Below, piece by piece: positions 12,228 through 25,389 of a DNA stretch of 64,000 nt (position 1 is its first letter; each line of letters opens with the position of its first letter). Origin of the DNA: Lepas anatifera (lineage: Eukaryota; Arthropoda; Thecostraca; Lepadidae); the NCBI GenBank assembly GCA_034440635.1, contig JAOTON010000941.1, forward strand, positions 1 to 64,000. Direction: 5' to 3'. A program made the translations under genes and the position numbers. Below the pieces are notes generated by a model, which was not told the DNA's origin, made no database searches, and saw nothing but the letters and a program-made list of their open reading frames with translations.

Positions 12228-13152
12228 TTAACACCCGCACTGGAGGGGGTCTGGCACTAACGCGCACTGGAGGGGGGCCTGGTAGGCCCCCCCTAAGATC
12301 TCGGAAACTAAGAGGGTTAGAAAAACGCCACTTGGTAGGTGGGTGGGGGCTATGGTGATCTACATGATGACCAATTTTCATTGACCTAGGTCAATATCTT
12401 CAAGGTCAAACAAGGTTGTAAAGGTCAAATATTGGCCATGCTGGGATCGATTGGTAAATGCTGTGATTATGCAGGAAAATGGCGGGAATAAGCTAAAGGC
12501 GGACAAGGTTCATAGAGAAGATGTCTCAAAGAAGCTTCCCCACAACTTTTGGGTCAAGGTCATTCAAGGTCATTGACCTTTAAGGTCACCATATGGTATA
12601 CTACTTATTATTTACACTTTGACTAACACTATAGCCACTGTTTGGCGGGAAATGAGGATTGACCTTTCCCAATGACCTTTGACCTTGACCTTTGACCTTG
12701 ACCTTTGTAATGGGGTACCCTACCGATGACGTCATAGCATAATATATGTCAGACGGGGTAACGTCATTTGGCCGGACGCACAGTGGTCAGTGACCTTGAA
12801 AGTGCAGATATGACCTTGACATGTGACCTTTGACCTTGACCTTGACTTTCATGTGAAGTGACCTTGACATATAGTCCCGCTTATATGACGTTATGACGTC
12901 ACCACTCGGTCTTCAATGCAAGCTAACTGGTCCGACCGCGCGTTTACGGCGATCTCAAAATGCAGGTCTGACTTTGAAAGCCTATAAGTCAAAAAATTTT
13001 CGGTCGATTTTCAAAAAGTCTTCACCAATCGACGCGCTATTAAATTCTGTTAAATGTGGCCACGTTTCGTTTTTTGGCTACAAGCGGTTCTCCGGCCACC
13101 TCGGAAAACAGGTGGGGGGGGCCTCCGAGGCCCCCTCCAGTGCGCGTGTTAA
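12228..13152. mobile_element. AGGTCA-rich TTAA-flanked element, copy 2
   Basis: TTAA lies at 12228-12231 and 13149-13152. The inward termini are inverted: left CACCCGCACTGGAGGGGG, then a second terminus-like copy CGCGCACTGGAGGGGGGCCT; right GGGCCTCCGAGGCCCCCTCC and CAGTGCGCGTG. The interior (12370-12870) holds a dense run of TGACCTTTGACCTTGACC-type repeats, plus one palindrome TGACCTAGGTCA at 12382-12393. It has no coding capacity. TTAA flanking fits piggyBac-like mobilisation, which I infer from the target site alone. Confidence 0.8.
12567..12579. promoter_or_regulatory. Inverted AGGTCA repeat spaced by 1 (nuclear-receptor-type site)
   Basis: AGGTCA-T-TGACCT is a perfect IR-1 site of the kind bound by EcR/USP or FXR-class receptors. 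It sits inside the transposon-derived repeat, with DR-1-like AGGTCAAAGGTCA strings on the minus strand nearby. The sequence match is certain, but function is only a possibility. Confidence 0.5.
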
Positions 13153-14251
<1,099 letters not shown>

Positions 14252-14493
14252 CATTGGTAGATCCAAAGGTCAAGGGGGACACTTTCCTCTGATCGGTCCT
14301 CAGCGCCCCAGTGAAAGGTCGATCACGCCTCTGGAATTTCACTTCCCCCAGGATGCGAGTATCGGCGCCTCTGAGATAGGATTTGGCACCCATCTGATAG
14401 CCTTTTCTGTCCAGAAGTGCTCATCCCCCCTGGTTCGGATGGCACCTCTCGACCATGTGCCCATCCCGATAAAAAATCCTGCATTCGCCTATG
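14252..14493. mobile_element. Degenerate hAT-type MITE (CATAGGCGGATCC family)
   Basis: The left end CATTGGTAGATCCAAAGG and right end CCTGCATTCGCCTATG are decayed versions of the 11.6-kb copy. The interior keeps its order of motifs (GATCGGTCCTCAGCGCC, ATAGGATTTGGCACCCA). No target duplication survives. Confidence 0.75.
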
Positions 14494-15396
14494 GGAGCAC
14501 CGTGGGTGGAAGAACAAAAGGGGAGTATGTTATTCGTTAATCAATTTTCTTGATCTTAGGGCACTGCAGTTGCAAAGGCTATATGTGGTCAACCAATTTT
14601 TCAAATTTACCTGGGGCTTCTTTTACGTTAAAGCAGTGTTCAGCATTAACCGTATGATAACAGAAAGCTACAGCGAGGGAGAATAAAGAGTACGCAAAAG
14701 ATGAGAACAAGCAGATGTTTTGGTTACTTAGCGAACACTGAGGTGGTGAAGGCCTAAGTATAAAATAGCTAAAACAGTGGCTTGGCTGCTAAAAAAGATT
14801 TGGAGAAGCCTTTGTTCTTTCCGCGGGAGCACAGAGCAAATTCGGTTCTTTGGTACCCTTGATATTATATCAAGAGACCAGGGAAACTTGTATACCCTGC
14901 TCTTAGTATCAAGAGTTTCTGCTTAAGGTCTGTAATCAATAAGAAAGTTGAACTAGAACTGTGTCCCAGGACTGGGGTCCACGATAAAGGCATGCCAAAA
15001 TTGGTATGAAGACTTGCTTCCAAAAGGTGCATGTTCGGTAAGAGTACGCAGTAGACCATCGTGCAAGAGTAGGCACGGTTAGGAGATAAAGGTACTTATT
15101 TTTGCTCGGGACAGAGTGCATAATTTATACATATTTGGGAAGCTAAGCATTGCAGCATTAATAATTTTTGGAGCTCATCGACGCAACAACTGCCAGGGTC
15201 ATATAGCGTCGCCAAATATTTTCTTGTTGGAACGGTTTCCAGGGAGCCAGATATCGATGCGTACCTACTTTAATCTCCTCTTTTGTGTACTCTTACTGAG
15301 CCACTCTGGCAAGAGTACCTACGTAACTTGTTATTCATTTTGGGATCGTGAAGAGTTACTGGTTGAATCAGCAAACTAAAACAAGAACCATTCATA
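14494..15396. other. Gene-free stretch with one dispersed repeat copy
   Basis: No coding region can be supported. At 15172-15262 lies a copy of the repeat seen twice at 52.2-52.46 kb (shared ATCGACGCA, ACTGCCAGGGT, ATATGG/ATATAGC). Confidence 0.45.
15172..15262. repeat. Dispersed SINE-like repeat, partial copy
   Basis: It matches the 52.2 and 52.3 kb copies in the run CATCGACGCA...ACTGCCAGGGT...TCTTGTTGGAA. The tRNA-like end seen in the 52-kb copies is missing here. Confidence 0.55.
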
Positions 15397-16353
15397 GACA
15401 TCACCTCGGGTTTTTCTGGAGGCACCAAAAAGGCGGTGCGAAGCGCCGCCGTACTTGGCACATGCTATCCTTGATCAATTCGGCGACTTTTCCCAACAAT
15501 TCAAGGTTGGATCATCTCAGGTCAGTTCACCAGTGAAGGTCAAGTGACCTAACCTGAAAAAAAGTTTGGGATATCATAAGCAAGAATAGGATTAGTATAT
15601 CCAATTGAAACTCATAGAACATGATGCGCCATCCGGGCGCTACAAACAACACTCCGATATTTTTTATATTGATGACCTAGGTCATTGAAAATGCATGGGA
15701 AAACGGGAATTTGGCGAAAAATGGCTCGCTTTATGTAAACACAGCTCAGAATACCTTCATATTATTCAAATCGTAATATCTTAGGCTCCTTCTCAGGTTC
15801 ATGCTGCAATTTTGGGCCTGTAACCTCTGAGAGGTCATCTGGGACTACTAAATCAGGTTTTCAGACTTGGGTCAATACATTTTTAAGAAAATGTGATAAA
15901 GCTTTTATCTTGATACTATTAAGTTTGTATTGTAATTGCGAGTCGATTAATATATGCATATCGATTATGCTATGCCAAATGATGGCATTGATCTGACCTT
16001 TGGTCAGGTCGTTTTTGCTTTGATCTCATATAGTCATATCATACATTATTCGATTTGCTGTAAGGAGAGGAAGCGAATGGCGCCTAAAAATTGATTCTAG
16101 CTCAACTCTGTCAGACGTCAAAGCCCATAAACTCTTCAATAACATGTCACCTTCTTTGGCCTGTCATGACCTAAATACTGAACTGAGGCAAAAATGGCTG
16201 ATTTGCTTCTTGAATTTTTTTTGTGAGTTATCCAACAGCTCTGGCATTTTCGCTATCCCGCATAGGAGCCGAGTTCGAGGGAGGGTATGTCTCACCCCCC
16301 CCCCCCCCCACCAGGGCGAAGGTGGCTCGGAGGCCTGCCGGGGCGTGCGTTAA
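15397..16353. mobile_element. AGGTCA-rich TTAA-type element, copy 3, left end lost
   Basis: The right end reads GGCCTGCCGGGGCGTGCG followed by TTAA (16350-16353). The left part begins inside the family at GGGTTTTTCTGGAG and carries the hairpin GGCGGTGCGAAGCGCCGCC, also present near 59.98 kb in the opposite orientation. The interior contains the palindrome TGACCTAGGTCA (15673-15684) and several AGGTCA half-sites. It encodes no protein. Confidence 0.7.
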
Positions 16354-16867
16354 GTGTAGGGTTTTGCTAGGACTTCTCTTAATCGTAAAAGGCTAAATGA
16401 CCTGCCCGCCGTTCAGGGGAGGATGACTAGCCCGCGATTTTCTTTTGCAATTATTTCGGTTTGCACTCAGCGGCTCAAATCCCCTCCCAGCTCCTCCTCC
16501 CCTCTTCCCCATCACCCTCAAGCCTCACGTCCTCCTGCGTGACCGAGACCCTAAGCCACGACTCCTGTGGTATGTCAACAGGAGCATCGGTGTTTGTTCA
16601 ATCTGCTCGGACCGTCTCTAATGGGACGGACACGCCGAATGGTGAAATGCGGTGTCTTAATCTGTATGGCTATATCATATAGATTGGTAACAGAATTACA
16701 CAATCCTGTGACTGGTGTGCAGCCATTTTTGGGTCACAAGTATCGGTTTTATGCCAAAGTGTTCGCCATAACCTGTACATCAAACTGCCCCCAAAATTGA
16801 CGATTCTGAGCGAACCCCTGGGGTCTATCGCCAGCTGGGGCAAAAACATTCCATCTTTGAATAGCAG
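16354..16867. other. Gene-free stretch, left flank of the nested hAT element
   Basis: No gene is recognised. Its right edge, AATAGCAG at 16860-16867, is the left target-site copy of the next element. Part of it probably belongs to an older MITE whose right end survives at 18897-18957. Confidence 0.4.
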
Positions 16868-18888
16868 CAGGGGCGTAGCCAGGATTTCGCTCAGGGGCGG
16901 CACCCCGAAAAGGGCCCCTGCGACAGCACAAAAAGGACCCTGATGGGTAAAAAGGGCCCTCATTGTTACAGACAGAGGTCAAGAATCTCACCAACTCGCC
17001 CACGCTTGTGGGTGGCCAAATGAGGTTCAAGGACCAGAATTTAGGTAGCCAATCATGAAGAATGGACAGACATCAAGAATTGCACTTACCAGCACAAACC
17101 AAGTATTTCCACGATCTTACCGCCTCGTAAAAAGAACGATCCATAACATGCAACGCTACCTTGACTGATTTTAGGTACCATTATAACTTTAGTGACAGAC
17201 GATACAAATTAGTGACAAATAATTTATCCTTTCTCACTCGCGTTTTTCGCAGCTAAGTTAGAGATGGGTAGGTGACCATATCGGCAACAAAATTGACCCA
17301 TATAAAACCATGAGATAAAGGTACTCTAAATTGTGATGACATGAGAACGGTAATATTCATTCTCTTATATGAATTCGACCATTTATTTTCAACAAGAAGA
17401 GAAAATTTAAAGTCTGTATCAGGATTCATAGTGAAATTACTCCGAATAAGATAGTAACTCCACTGCTTACGTTGTACTTGAGGACTCGTTTCACGGAATT
17501 AGAGATGGTCTGGTAGCCAGACTGGCAAAGAAAATTACGATTAGGGACCACAGGTAGCCACTTGGGTAACCACAAAGTTTTGCGTTTCTGGCGCCGGAGT
17601 AGCGAGAAGAAAACTGTCAGAAATACGTGTTGAAGCTGCTGTGTGGGTATCTTACTTACTATGAGGCTGTAGATTTTGAGCTAAATCAAAGTAGGAGGTT
17701 TTGTTGTCAGTGGTAAACTCACTACTAAATCTTATATATTATGCCACAGCCAGAGAAACGTAGGACAAAGTGAAGTCTGCCAGATCTCAAAAGCCCAGGA
17801 AAGTAGTGTGATTTGAGGGTGTCAATTAGAGCACACATGTTAATCAAGTGCATGCGAGATATTCAAACTGTAGACCTGTGGAGATCAAGATGAGAGTTGC
17901 AAGTTCTGGCTTTGCACCTAGAAAATTAGATGCTGTTTGGTGCCCATGAAGTCAGGTAAACTGCAGGTAGGTTTCTTTCGTGCCTACCTAGGTCAATTTT
18001 ATCAAATCAAGCTTAACAAAATTGTGATGATTCCACCAAAGTTTCCATTGAGCAGGTGAATGTGGTGATGTTCATTGATCTGCTTCAATCTTTCTAGTAT
18101 TTGCTGGATGATGGTTGTGGTATTAGGAGGTACTTGTCCTCTGGCTGAGTACCTATATTTGGTTGCAGGCATTGGATATATTGAAATTATATGTATTCTT
18201 TTAACAAAATGTGAATTAAATGTATGCTTCAAGTAGCTTAAGTCTCAGCGTGGTGACTGCTACAGTCAAATGGTGGTTGTCTGCTATTTTAGCAATGATA
18301 ATCTAAGCAATTATTGATCATAGCAAGCAGTTGCAGTAAGGGTACTAGACTCTGACAACACATATTATTTTTTCATGTATTTTTGTATTAGGTATTTGAT
18401 AACATTTTTGGCTGATTAATATACGCAGCTAATGGACACATGTTTGTATTACAGCACATACAACTTGTAATCACTGCACATATACTTAACCTTTCGCTGT
18501 TTGGTACTAAGAGTATACTATATGTAATTCATTAGTCTCCAAATCTCAGTAAATTTAATTCATTTCATATTTCAACTTTTGAAGGTAAATTTTTACTCAC
18601 TAAGACGTATTTTCTGGGAGCAATTTAAAGCCTTAGTTCACGCAAAAGTCTTTCACTTCAGGTAGCCACGTTGGTCGCATCAAGGATATGTGGGTAGCCA
18701 ACCTGAGATGCTCTGGACCTCTGGTTACAGAATAGAGTGCTGAAGAGGGCTTAAGAGGGTCCTGTCTGGTATAAAGTGCCAAATTTGGCCACAGAGCATA
18801 GTGCAGGCGAGCCGCGTGTCCTCGGAGGGGTCCTTCGGGCCCTCAGGGAGGGGCGGCTGTCCCTGCCGCCCCCTTGGCTACGCCCCTG
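16868..18888. mobile_element. 2.0-kb non-autonomous hAT element with perfect 8-bp target duplication
   Basis: It starts CAGGGGCGTAGCCAGGATTT and ends CCTTGGCTACGCCCCTG, inverted termini typical of hAT elements. AATAGCAG flanks both sides (16860-16867, 18889-18896). The interior is AT-rich with recurrent GGTAGCCA motifs and has no transposase reading frame. The right subterminal block (GAGTGCTGAAGAGGGCTTAA) recurs near 62.98 kb. It is inserted inside an older CATAGGCGGATCC-family MITE. Confidence 0.9.
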
Positions 18889-18957
18889 AATAGCAGTGTC
18901 ATCTTGGTGTCACCAGGTGCCCCCCGATCGGTAATCCTGGATCCATCTATGGATAAT
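18889..18957. mobile_element. Right end of an older MITE split by the 2-kb hAT element
   Basis: CCCCGATCGGTAATCCTGG followed by ATCCATCTATGG matches the right terminus of the 11.6-kb MITE. It directly follows the target duplication of the inserted element, so it predates it. The matching left end is not clear. Confidence 0.65.
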
Positions 18958-20097
18958 GGTCCCTTTTAATCAACAGCTTGTAATGATAGAACATCTATTT
19001 TAATTAACTAGAAGGCTTTTCATTGAATGGTTCAAACAAACGCAAAACATACTTGGGTTTTGAATTCAGGTTTCCGTCAAATCACGCTTTGGTCACGCAT
19101 GAAAACACCAAAATTTGCTTTGCTGACGATCATTTTCAGTTCCATCACAGAAACTATTGAGGGTATTTGATGGCTCTGGTGCTCAGTACAATTGGTTCAA
19201 ATCACTACAAAGCCGAAAATCTGACCAAAAGCAATAAGCAGAGCAGAACTTGCGATTTATGCGGAAACGTGTTTGATTTGGAGCATATCGACAACCGCAG
19301 CTAATGCCATGTTCCGTGGTTTTACGTATAGACATGTGTAAAATCGCCAGTTTTATTCCTCTAAGGTCTTTGAATGGTGAAATCATCAAGCTGGCATCTA
19401 ATGACCGAAAACAATTTCTGACGATTTTAGTCTAAGGACTAAAACCGTCAAACCTGTTTTCAGTCGCCGGATACCAACCTGATGATTCCACCATTTAAAG
19501 ACTATAGAGGACATATTCTCAATTATTCGCTGTAATTCTCAAGCTGATCCTGATAGTACATTTTTTGCCGGCTTAAGAAAACGTGATTTGTGTGGGAATG
19601 TTATTTTCAAAGCATGTCCTTATTAAAATGTTCTTACTATGCTGTGGGGACTAGCTGAGCCGTATGTCTGTGACCAGAAGGTCACAGAAACCTGAATAAC
19701 GATGGTGTACTTTTACTATCGATGGCTAGGTGCTAGCATTTGCGATTCTTGTTTGAAATCATGCCGTTATTTTTTAGCAAGATTCCGGTATGTAGTAACA
19801 TGGAAACAAGTTTCGTGTTTCAACAGCCGTGAAATCGACGTGACACGGTAAGCAAGGTTTCCCATGTTCAAATGAATTCTTAAAGTGATCATATCCATTT
19901 GGTATTTCTAAGAAGTCACCTTTAACGGGTTCATCCTGTTGTTTAGGTCCACTGCATCACTATACAATACTCCAAACTAGACCATGAAGCTTTTGAACTA
20001 TCAAATATGTCTAGCAAGAAGACTATCGATTTAATAGACACACTCGTTTACTGCGCTTCATAGAGTACGAATGAAGCTTTACGTGTAACACAGTACA
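18958..20097. other. Gene-free stretch with a near-perfect hairpin
   Basis: No coding region is recognised. At 19420-19449, GACGATTTTAGTC and GACTAAAACCGTC form a 13-bp stem with one mismatch and a 4-base loop. Confidence 0.45.
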
Positions 20098-20163
20098 CTG
20101 TGACTGACTGTGACTGTGACTGTGACTTGACTGTGACTGACACGGACTGTGACTTGTCACAGT
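20098..20163. repeat. CTGTGA simple tandem repeat
   Basis: Irregular tandem copies of GACTGTGACTGTGACT fill about 65 bases. Confidence 0.9.
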
Positions 20164-20623
20164 CAATCGTAAGAAGCATTGATGGTTCTCCCTTCACAGT
20201 ACCTTCAAGCCACCGACGCCACCGGCACCGCCGGCCTAGATTCTCAGTTTAGATCTCGTGTCACACGGTGATCTAATCTCAGATCTCATCTCATACGGTG
20301 TAAACATTTGAACTTCAACTACCAGTAGTTTTTGTCCTTCATTGTCGTCTTAATGAAATTGCGCTCCACACTCTTCAGCAGTTTTTTTGCTGGTCTTCCC
20401 TGGTAAGACTCTTGCTGTACTTTGTGATGGGGCCGCTGCACCTCTCAGCCAGGTGGTTGGTCACTATGTGTTGAGGCCGGGTCCTTCTCCGTGAGGAGGA
20501 CCTGGCAACATCTTTGCACGAAAACATCTCGCGATATATTTTGGGCAAATTTACAATAAGAAAAAGAGCAAAAAATAAGTGGTAGAAAAAAACAGTAGTA
20601 AAGGACGGGTACCCCAAAGGTGT
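20164..20623. other. Gene-free stretch
   Basis: It contains short CCACCGACGCCACCGGCACC-like and TCTCAGATCTCATCTCA-like low-complexity runs. I found no gene. Confidence 0.4.
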
Positions 20624-20752
20624 GAGGCATTGCGGGTAATATTTCCCTTATTCGCAGTAGAGCAAGATGCATTGTGGGTAATATTCCCCTAATAGCGGTG
20701 GACCAAGATTTATTGTGGGTACTATTTCCCCACGATCCGTTTTTCCACCGTT
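20624..20752. repeat. Three tandem 42-bp repeats around ATTGTGGGTAATA
   Basis: GCATTGCGGGTAATATTTCC (20625), GCATTGTGGGTAATATTCCC (20667) and TTATTGTGGGTACTATTTCC (20709) recur at a 42-base spacing, each with a shared flanking GAGCAAGAT/GACCAAGAT block. Confidence 0.8.
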
Positions 20753-22093
20753 AGGGTGTAGGGGATCTTCAGGCTGTTTCTGGAAGGTAAACAATTTGTT
20801 TTGAAAGCCATTTTCTACGAAATCAATTGGAATAATGCCATAAGTAATGCCAACCAAAATGTGCTAGTAGTGCGGTCGGCTGCAATGTAACATATTTGTA
20901 TTTCTGCGGCGAAGTCACTTCAGTTTGTCTATTGTGTTAATTTGTTTCTTTATAAGGTAAGAGTTTGTTTTAGTTTATAGGTGCTTTTAGAGAGGGCAAG
21001 TGTTATTTCTTGTCTCTCCATGTTTATAGGAGAAGAGAAAAGAAGCGGAACTAATTTCTTGTGACCATTGTGCTCTGGTATTTTCTATAGTCAGTGGAAT
21101 CAGACTGCTAATGTAAGCGCCTTTTTACGGGCAGTATCTGGCTGTGGTTCACCTAGGGCTGTAGCATATTGGACGATATTGCTAATATCTGCCCGTTTTT
21201 TTATTTAAGCTTGCCACAAAAAATATAAAAATGAGGGTTTAAAATATTTTGATATTTAGAAAAATTTAGAAAAAAGGTCAAAGGGTACATCAGACCCTCA
21301 CTGTTGAAGTGAAATTGAAATGAAAGCCTGATGAATGACTTCATGGCAGTGCTGGAAGATAAGTTTCCTGGTGTCCATCCAAGCCTCAGAAAGACATCGA
21401 TTTCAGCTTTACCATGGTGAGGCCGAACAGCCTCAACGCTAGTCGCCAGTATGTTGCTTAGCTGAGGGCTGCAGAGAAGGTCAATCACTACAAGCAGTGA
21501 TCTGGCAAGGCGCACCAGACCAGTCTGGCAAGGCGCAGTAGTTTGGTAGGTATTTTGTCTAAAGATTCTCTGATAATTATTTAAGTTCAATTTTTCTGGC
21601 ACATTCTAATTTTATTTTAACTAATTGCTGTCTAGGGTACAACAATTATGTTGGGTGCTGTAATTGCTAATTTGTAAGGTCATTTACCTTACCTTACCTA
21701 CAATTATTGAGTAAATTTTGGAGGCCCTTGTGGCCTATTGGTTCCATTCTCTGACAAGCTCAATTCATCCTGAGTCTTCACTTTCTCTTTCTCTTACTTT
21801 TACTTTGTTTTACTTTTTCTCTTCCTTCACTTTTATTTCATTTAGGATAACGTATAATTTCTATATTTCTTGCATTTTTGGGTTGCTGACTCTATTTAAA
21901 ATTTTTAGTATGGATAATACATTTCAGGTAAATAATCATGTAGGTATAAACACATTTACATTTTCAAATACCCCAGATCACCATGGAAACAACCTCCATC
22001 TATGTATTTTCTATAGATGCTCCAGCATATTGGGGGAGGACTTAAGTCTCCTAGCCCCAACTCCTTGCATCCACCTCCATGAATCTTAGCTCC
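20753..22093. other. AT-rich gene-free stretch
   Basis: The minus-strand open frame at 21201-21602 and plus-strand frame at 21718-22089 show no domain I recognise and have strong AT or pyrimidine bias. I would not call genes here. Confidence 0.4.
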
Positions 22094-22740
22094 CTCCGAC
22101 GAACGGTGACCGAGATATAGCCCGAGGCATTTTCGGGAGGTCACCTTGTAGTCTTATCTTTGATGCTTCATAACTCCAGAAGGCATTGCCTGATTAACAA
22201 GTTTTGTATATCATTAAACTTGTCTTGAACTATACATTATTTTGAAGAAAAGAAAATTTTCACAATTTAAAAAAGCTTGACTTTTAATTCGTTTGACCTT
22301 TTTTTACCTACCTTGACCTTTTCGCAGTTGCAATTGCCCTTTTAGACACCTCAAAAACTTTGCTTCATAAAATATCTTTCCATATATTTTTTAAATGCGT
22401 TCTTGCTAAAAATTCCAGATTTTTAGCACCTAACGTAGGTATGCAGACGGTTTTTTACCACTGCGGTAGTACAGCCTTATGTTTAACACTGCAAAAAAGC
22501 GATTGCTTTTGTAATCGGTTGCTTGCAATCATATTCCATTGTCTACGAAATTTTCATCGTGCAAGTGTCAGAATTTAAGAAAATTAACACGCGCCCACAC
22601 GAGGGGGCGGGCAACCAGCCTCCTCAGGTTTCTACAGGCAGTAAAAAAACAACACCTTCCCGCAGCGCCATTGTACTTCATGTGCTTCTTAATTGACATT
22701 TTTTCAACTTCTGGCAAAATAATTTAGGTCAACTGGCAGA
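22094..22740. mobile_element. Fragments of the AGGTCA/TTAA element family
   Basis: GGTGACCGAGATATAGCCCG resembles the end of the copy near 45.96 kb. TTTGACC/TTGACCTT half-sites follow at 22290-22322. ATTAACACGCGCCCACACG at about 22586 is a family terminus. The arrangement suggests at least two truncated copies rather than one. Confidence 0.45.
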
Positions 22741-24655
22741 TGGTAGGTACCGTAAATACCGTAGGTCAGCTGGCAACTGACTGGAAGGTGGGTGACCTGA
22801 GGTAGATGGCCGTCGTTATGCCTTGTGGGACGTTCAACTTTGGTACCTTAATCAACCCTTCATCGTGGGAGTTACTCGTTTGGGTGGTGGGGTCGGGGTC
22901 TCCGTAAAAAGTCCCTTGATGACTCTAGTGAGATACCGACTCCTAAAACTGAACTGGCAACAACTTGGACAAAATTTGTAAAAAGAAAAATAGCAACCAT
23001 TAGAGGTGATAGAAAGGGATCCATTGTTTCGATGGAGACGAGGGCAAAGGAACTTATTAGTAATGGGCCTTACAGCCTTAAACGAAAATTTACAAAGATG
23101 TCGCGACTTCATCTATAATTGAAACAAGTATAACTTATCCTATAAGCACCACTAACTTACACATTTACATCGTTCCCGGAGATGGAAAAATAGCATCAAT
23201 ACAAGGTGACCCATTATAACACAGTATACTTTTGAGAGGATTCATACAATGTGAAAAAACGTCTGAAAGGCTTTCATTCTCAGAAAGCAATTTTAATCTG
23301 CTCATATATGGAAAAAATGTTCTGAAATCATAACGCATTCGACTTGGTCACTTGAACAGGCTGCCTCACATGATATTTTTAAAAGGTGATCATTTCATAG
23401 CTGATACGGATCCCAGTTCAAATGCTACTTCGAAAGGCTTTTGATTGGTGTTTTTTAATGATTAGGGGTGGACAAATATGAACCAATATCGAGAGCCACT
23501 ACGTGAAAATAAATAACAAAATGTATCATGTGTTTTGCCCTCTCACAGACCGGTTGAACTACATTGCACCAATAAGTAGTATTTCAAATGAAAAAGAGAA
23601 CATTCAAAGGATGTTTTACCAGTTTTACCACTGTTTCCACGGTTCATTGGAGGTGGTCGGCCACCCACAAATAGATATAATTCCACACTCCTGGTGCCTT
23701 GTATAATCATTGAAGAATAAGGGAATACATTGAGATGACTTCAACACTGACACTGACTTTGTCCTGTACAGACGCATTCATTCACCTGCAATGATGGCCG
23801 TCAGATTACTCATTACTTAAGCCAAATAATCTATACAGTATGTTTAATATTCCATTTGCATTGGACATTCGCCATGACTAAATTTCCGACCATTCACGCA
23901 GCAGCACCCATAAAAGCAAGTCTATTTGCACAGCACGACACTGGTTCAAACCTAGGTATACGAAACCCGAATCTCCCTTCCTGTGTTTGTAGAGATTTCA
24001 TGAACAGTCATATTTACCACTGGTATTCTTTGAAAGTTGTATTCATTTTTCCATAATCACATCGGCGAACAGACTTTGGAGCTGTCTGGCAACATTGGCT
24101 ATGTTTGATTGTGGAATGTACGAGAACTTCATCGTGCTGAAAAATGTATGCGTAAGAAAAGCATGCGTGCCTTTGGCATCACGTATTTGATCTTTCACTG
24201 GACTTTTTAAACCATCGTGATATGTTGCCGGTTTCGCAGTGCTCTCAATATAGTCGCAGGCACCCTTGCTGTGAGACGTAGTGAAAACACTTCATTTACA
24301 TTATTGAATTTTGCTTCGAACTTTTGCACTGGAATTAAACATTTGCATTGCTTTGAAATCGTGTGCATGGCAGCACCATTTGATGAAGTTAGATATATTT
24401 TTGCATTGTGCAATACAGATCTCCGTCAGGAGATGTACATTATTCGGTCATTTCTCTCGCTTTCATGCTCCAGGCATTAGTTTTGAAAAAACGAGCTATC
24501 GCAGTGTTGTGTTTGGAGGTATGTTTTATCACACAATCTCCGTGGCCTAGTTGAGGATTATCTCTGCTGTTCAGTAAACCATGTAGAATGAACAGTGCAC
24601 TGGGAGCGACACCGCTAAAAAGCCAGTTTTAATTACTACCGACAATGTAACATAC
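22741..24655. other. Gene-free stretch
   Basis: Open frames at 24207-24413 (-) and 24217-24550 (+) overlap antisense and lack known motifs. No repeat boundary could be set. Confidence 0.4.
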
Positions 24656-24659
24656 GAGT

Positions 24660-25240
24660 GTTTGGTCGGGTCACCTTTGAGGTTGCTCGAGGTCAAAGTA
24701 TTCCTTACAGGAACTAAGTGGAAACCTACATTTTGTGGCAAAATAGCTGACAGAGGAGAGTCGTAGAAAAAATGTTCAGTACAATTAGAATGCTCTTGTC
24801 GAGCCCAATCGGATTATATATCTTATAATTTTGTCTAGTCAAATTTCAAAATAAACCTGCTTTGACCTAGATCCGGGCTTAGGTGTGTATGGTAAAAAGA
24901 ATATTAATAAAACTGCAGTGGCAAGTCAGACACGACAACGTAAAAATAAAACCTCCATCGCAATTCTCGACAATTCTCATTTCTCGCAATTTATCAAAAT
25001 TTACCAATTATCCCATGCATTTCTAATAGAAAGATGGTGACCCTGACGTTGTCCCAGGCTATCGATATAGAAATCCTGCATGGCAAAATTATCTTGCTCG
25101 GTGACCTTACTATGTGCTGTGAATCTAAGCACGATAGGTTAAATTTGATCTTACTGATGCACCTTTAAAGTTTTTTTTCGAGGTTAGGTCTCTTGACTTG
25201 GGTTAGCAGTCTGACCTGTTATGACCTGTAAACGGTGCCA
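24660..25240. mobile_element. Probable degenerate AGGTCA-family element
   Basis: Half-sites (GAGGTCAAAG, TTGACCTAG, TGACCTTA, GACCTGTTATGACCTG) and the order of segments resemble the better copies, notably the 8.96-9.01 kb and 59.86-59.93 kb parts. The termini are not recognisable. Confidence 0.35.
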
Positions 25241-25389
25241 CCCAGTTCCAAGTTTCGACCCGCCACCCAAGGGATTTATTTTGGCTCTCGGGCGAGGGAT
25301 GGTAATGGTGATAGTGCATCGGGGGGGACGCTGATACTTCACCGAGGCGATACCGAGACTGGAATTATGGATACCGGTGCTGCAGGCAA

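Noticed and set aside
24207..24550. Overlapping antisense open frames suggesting a gene
   Set aside because: No recognised motif, no repeat of the peptide elsewhere, and random-looking composition.
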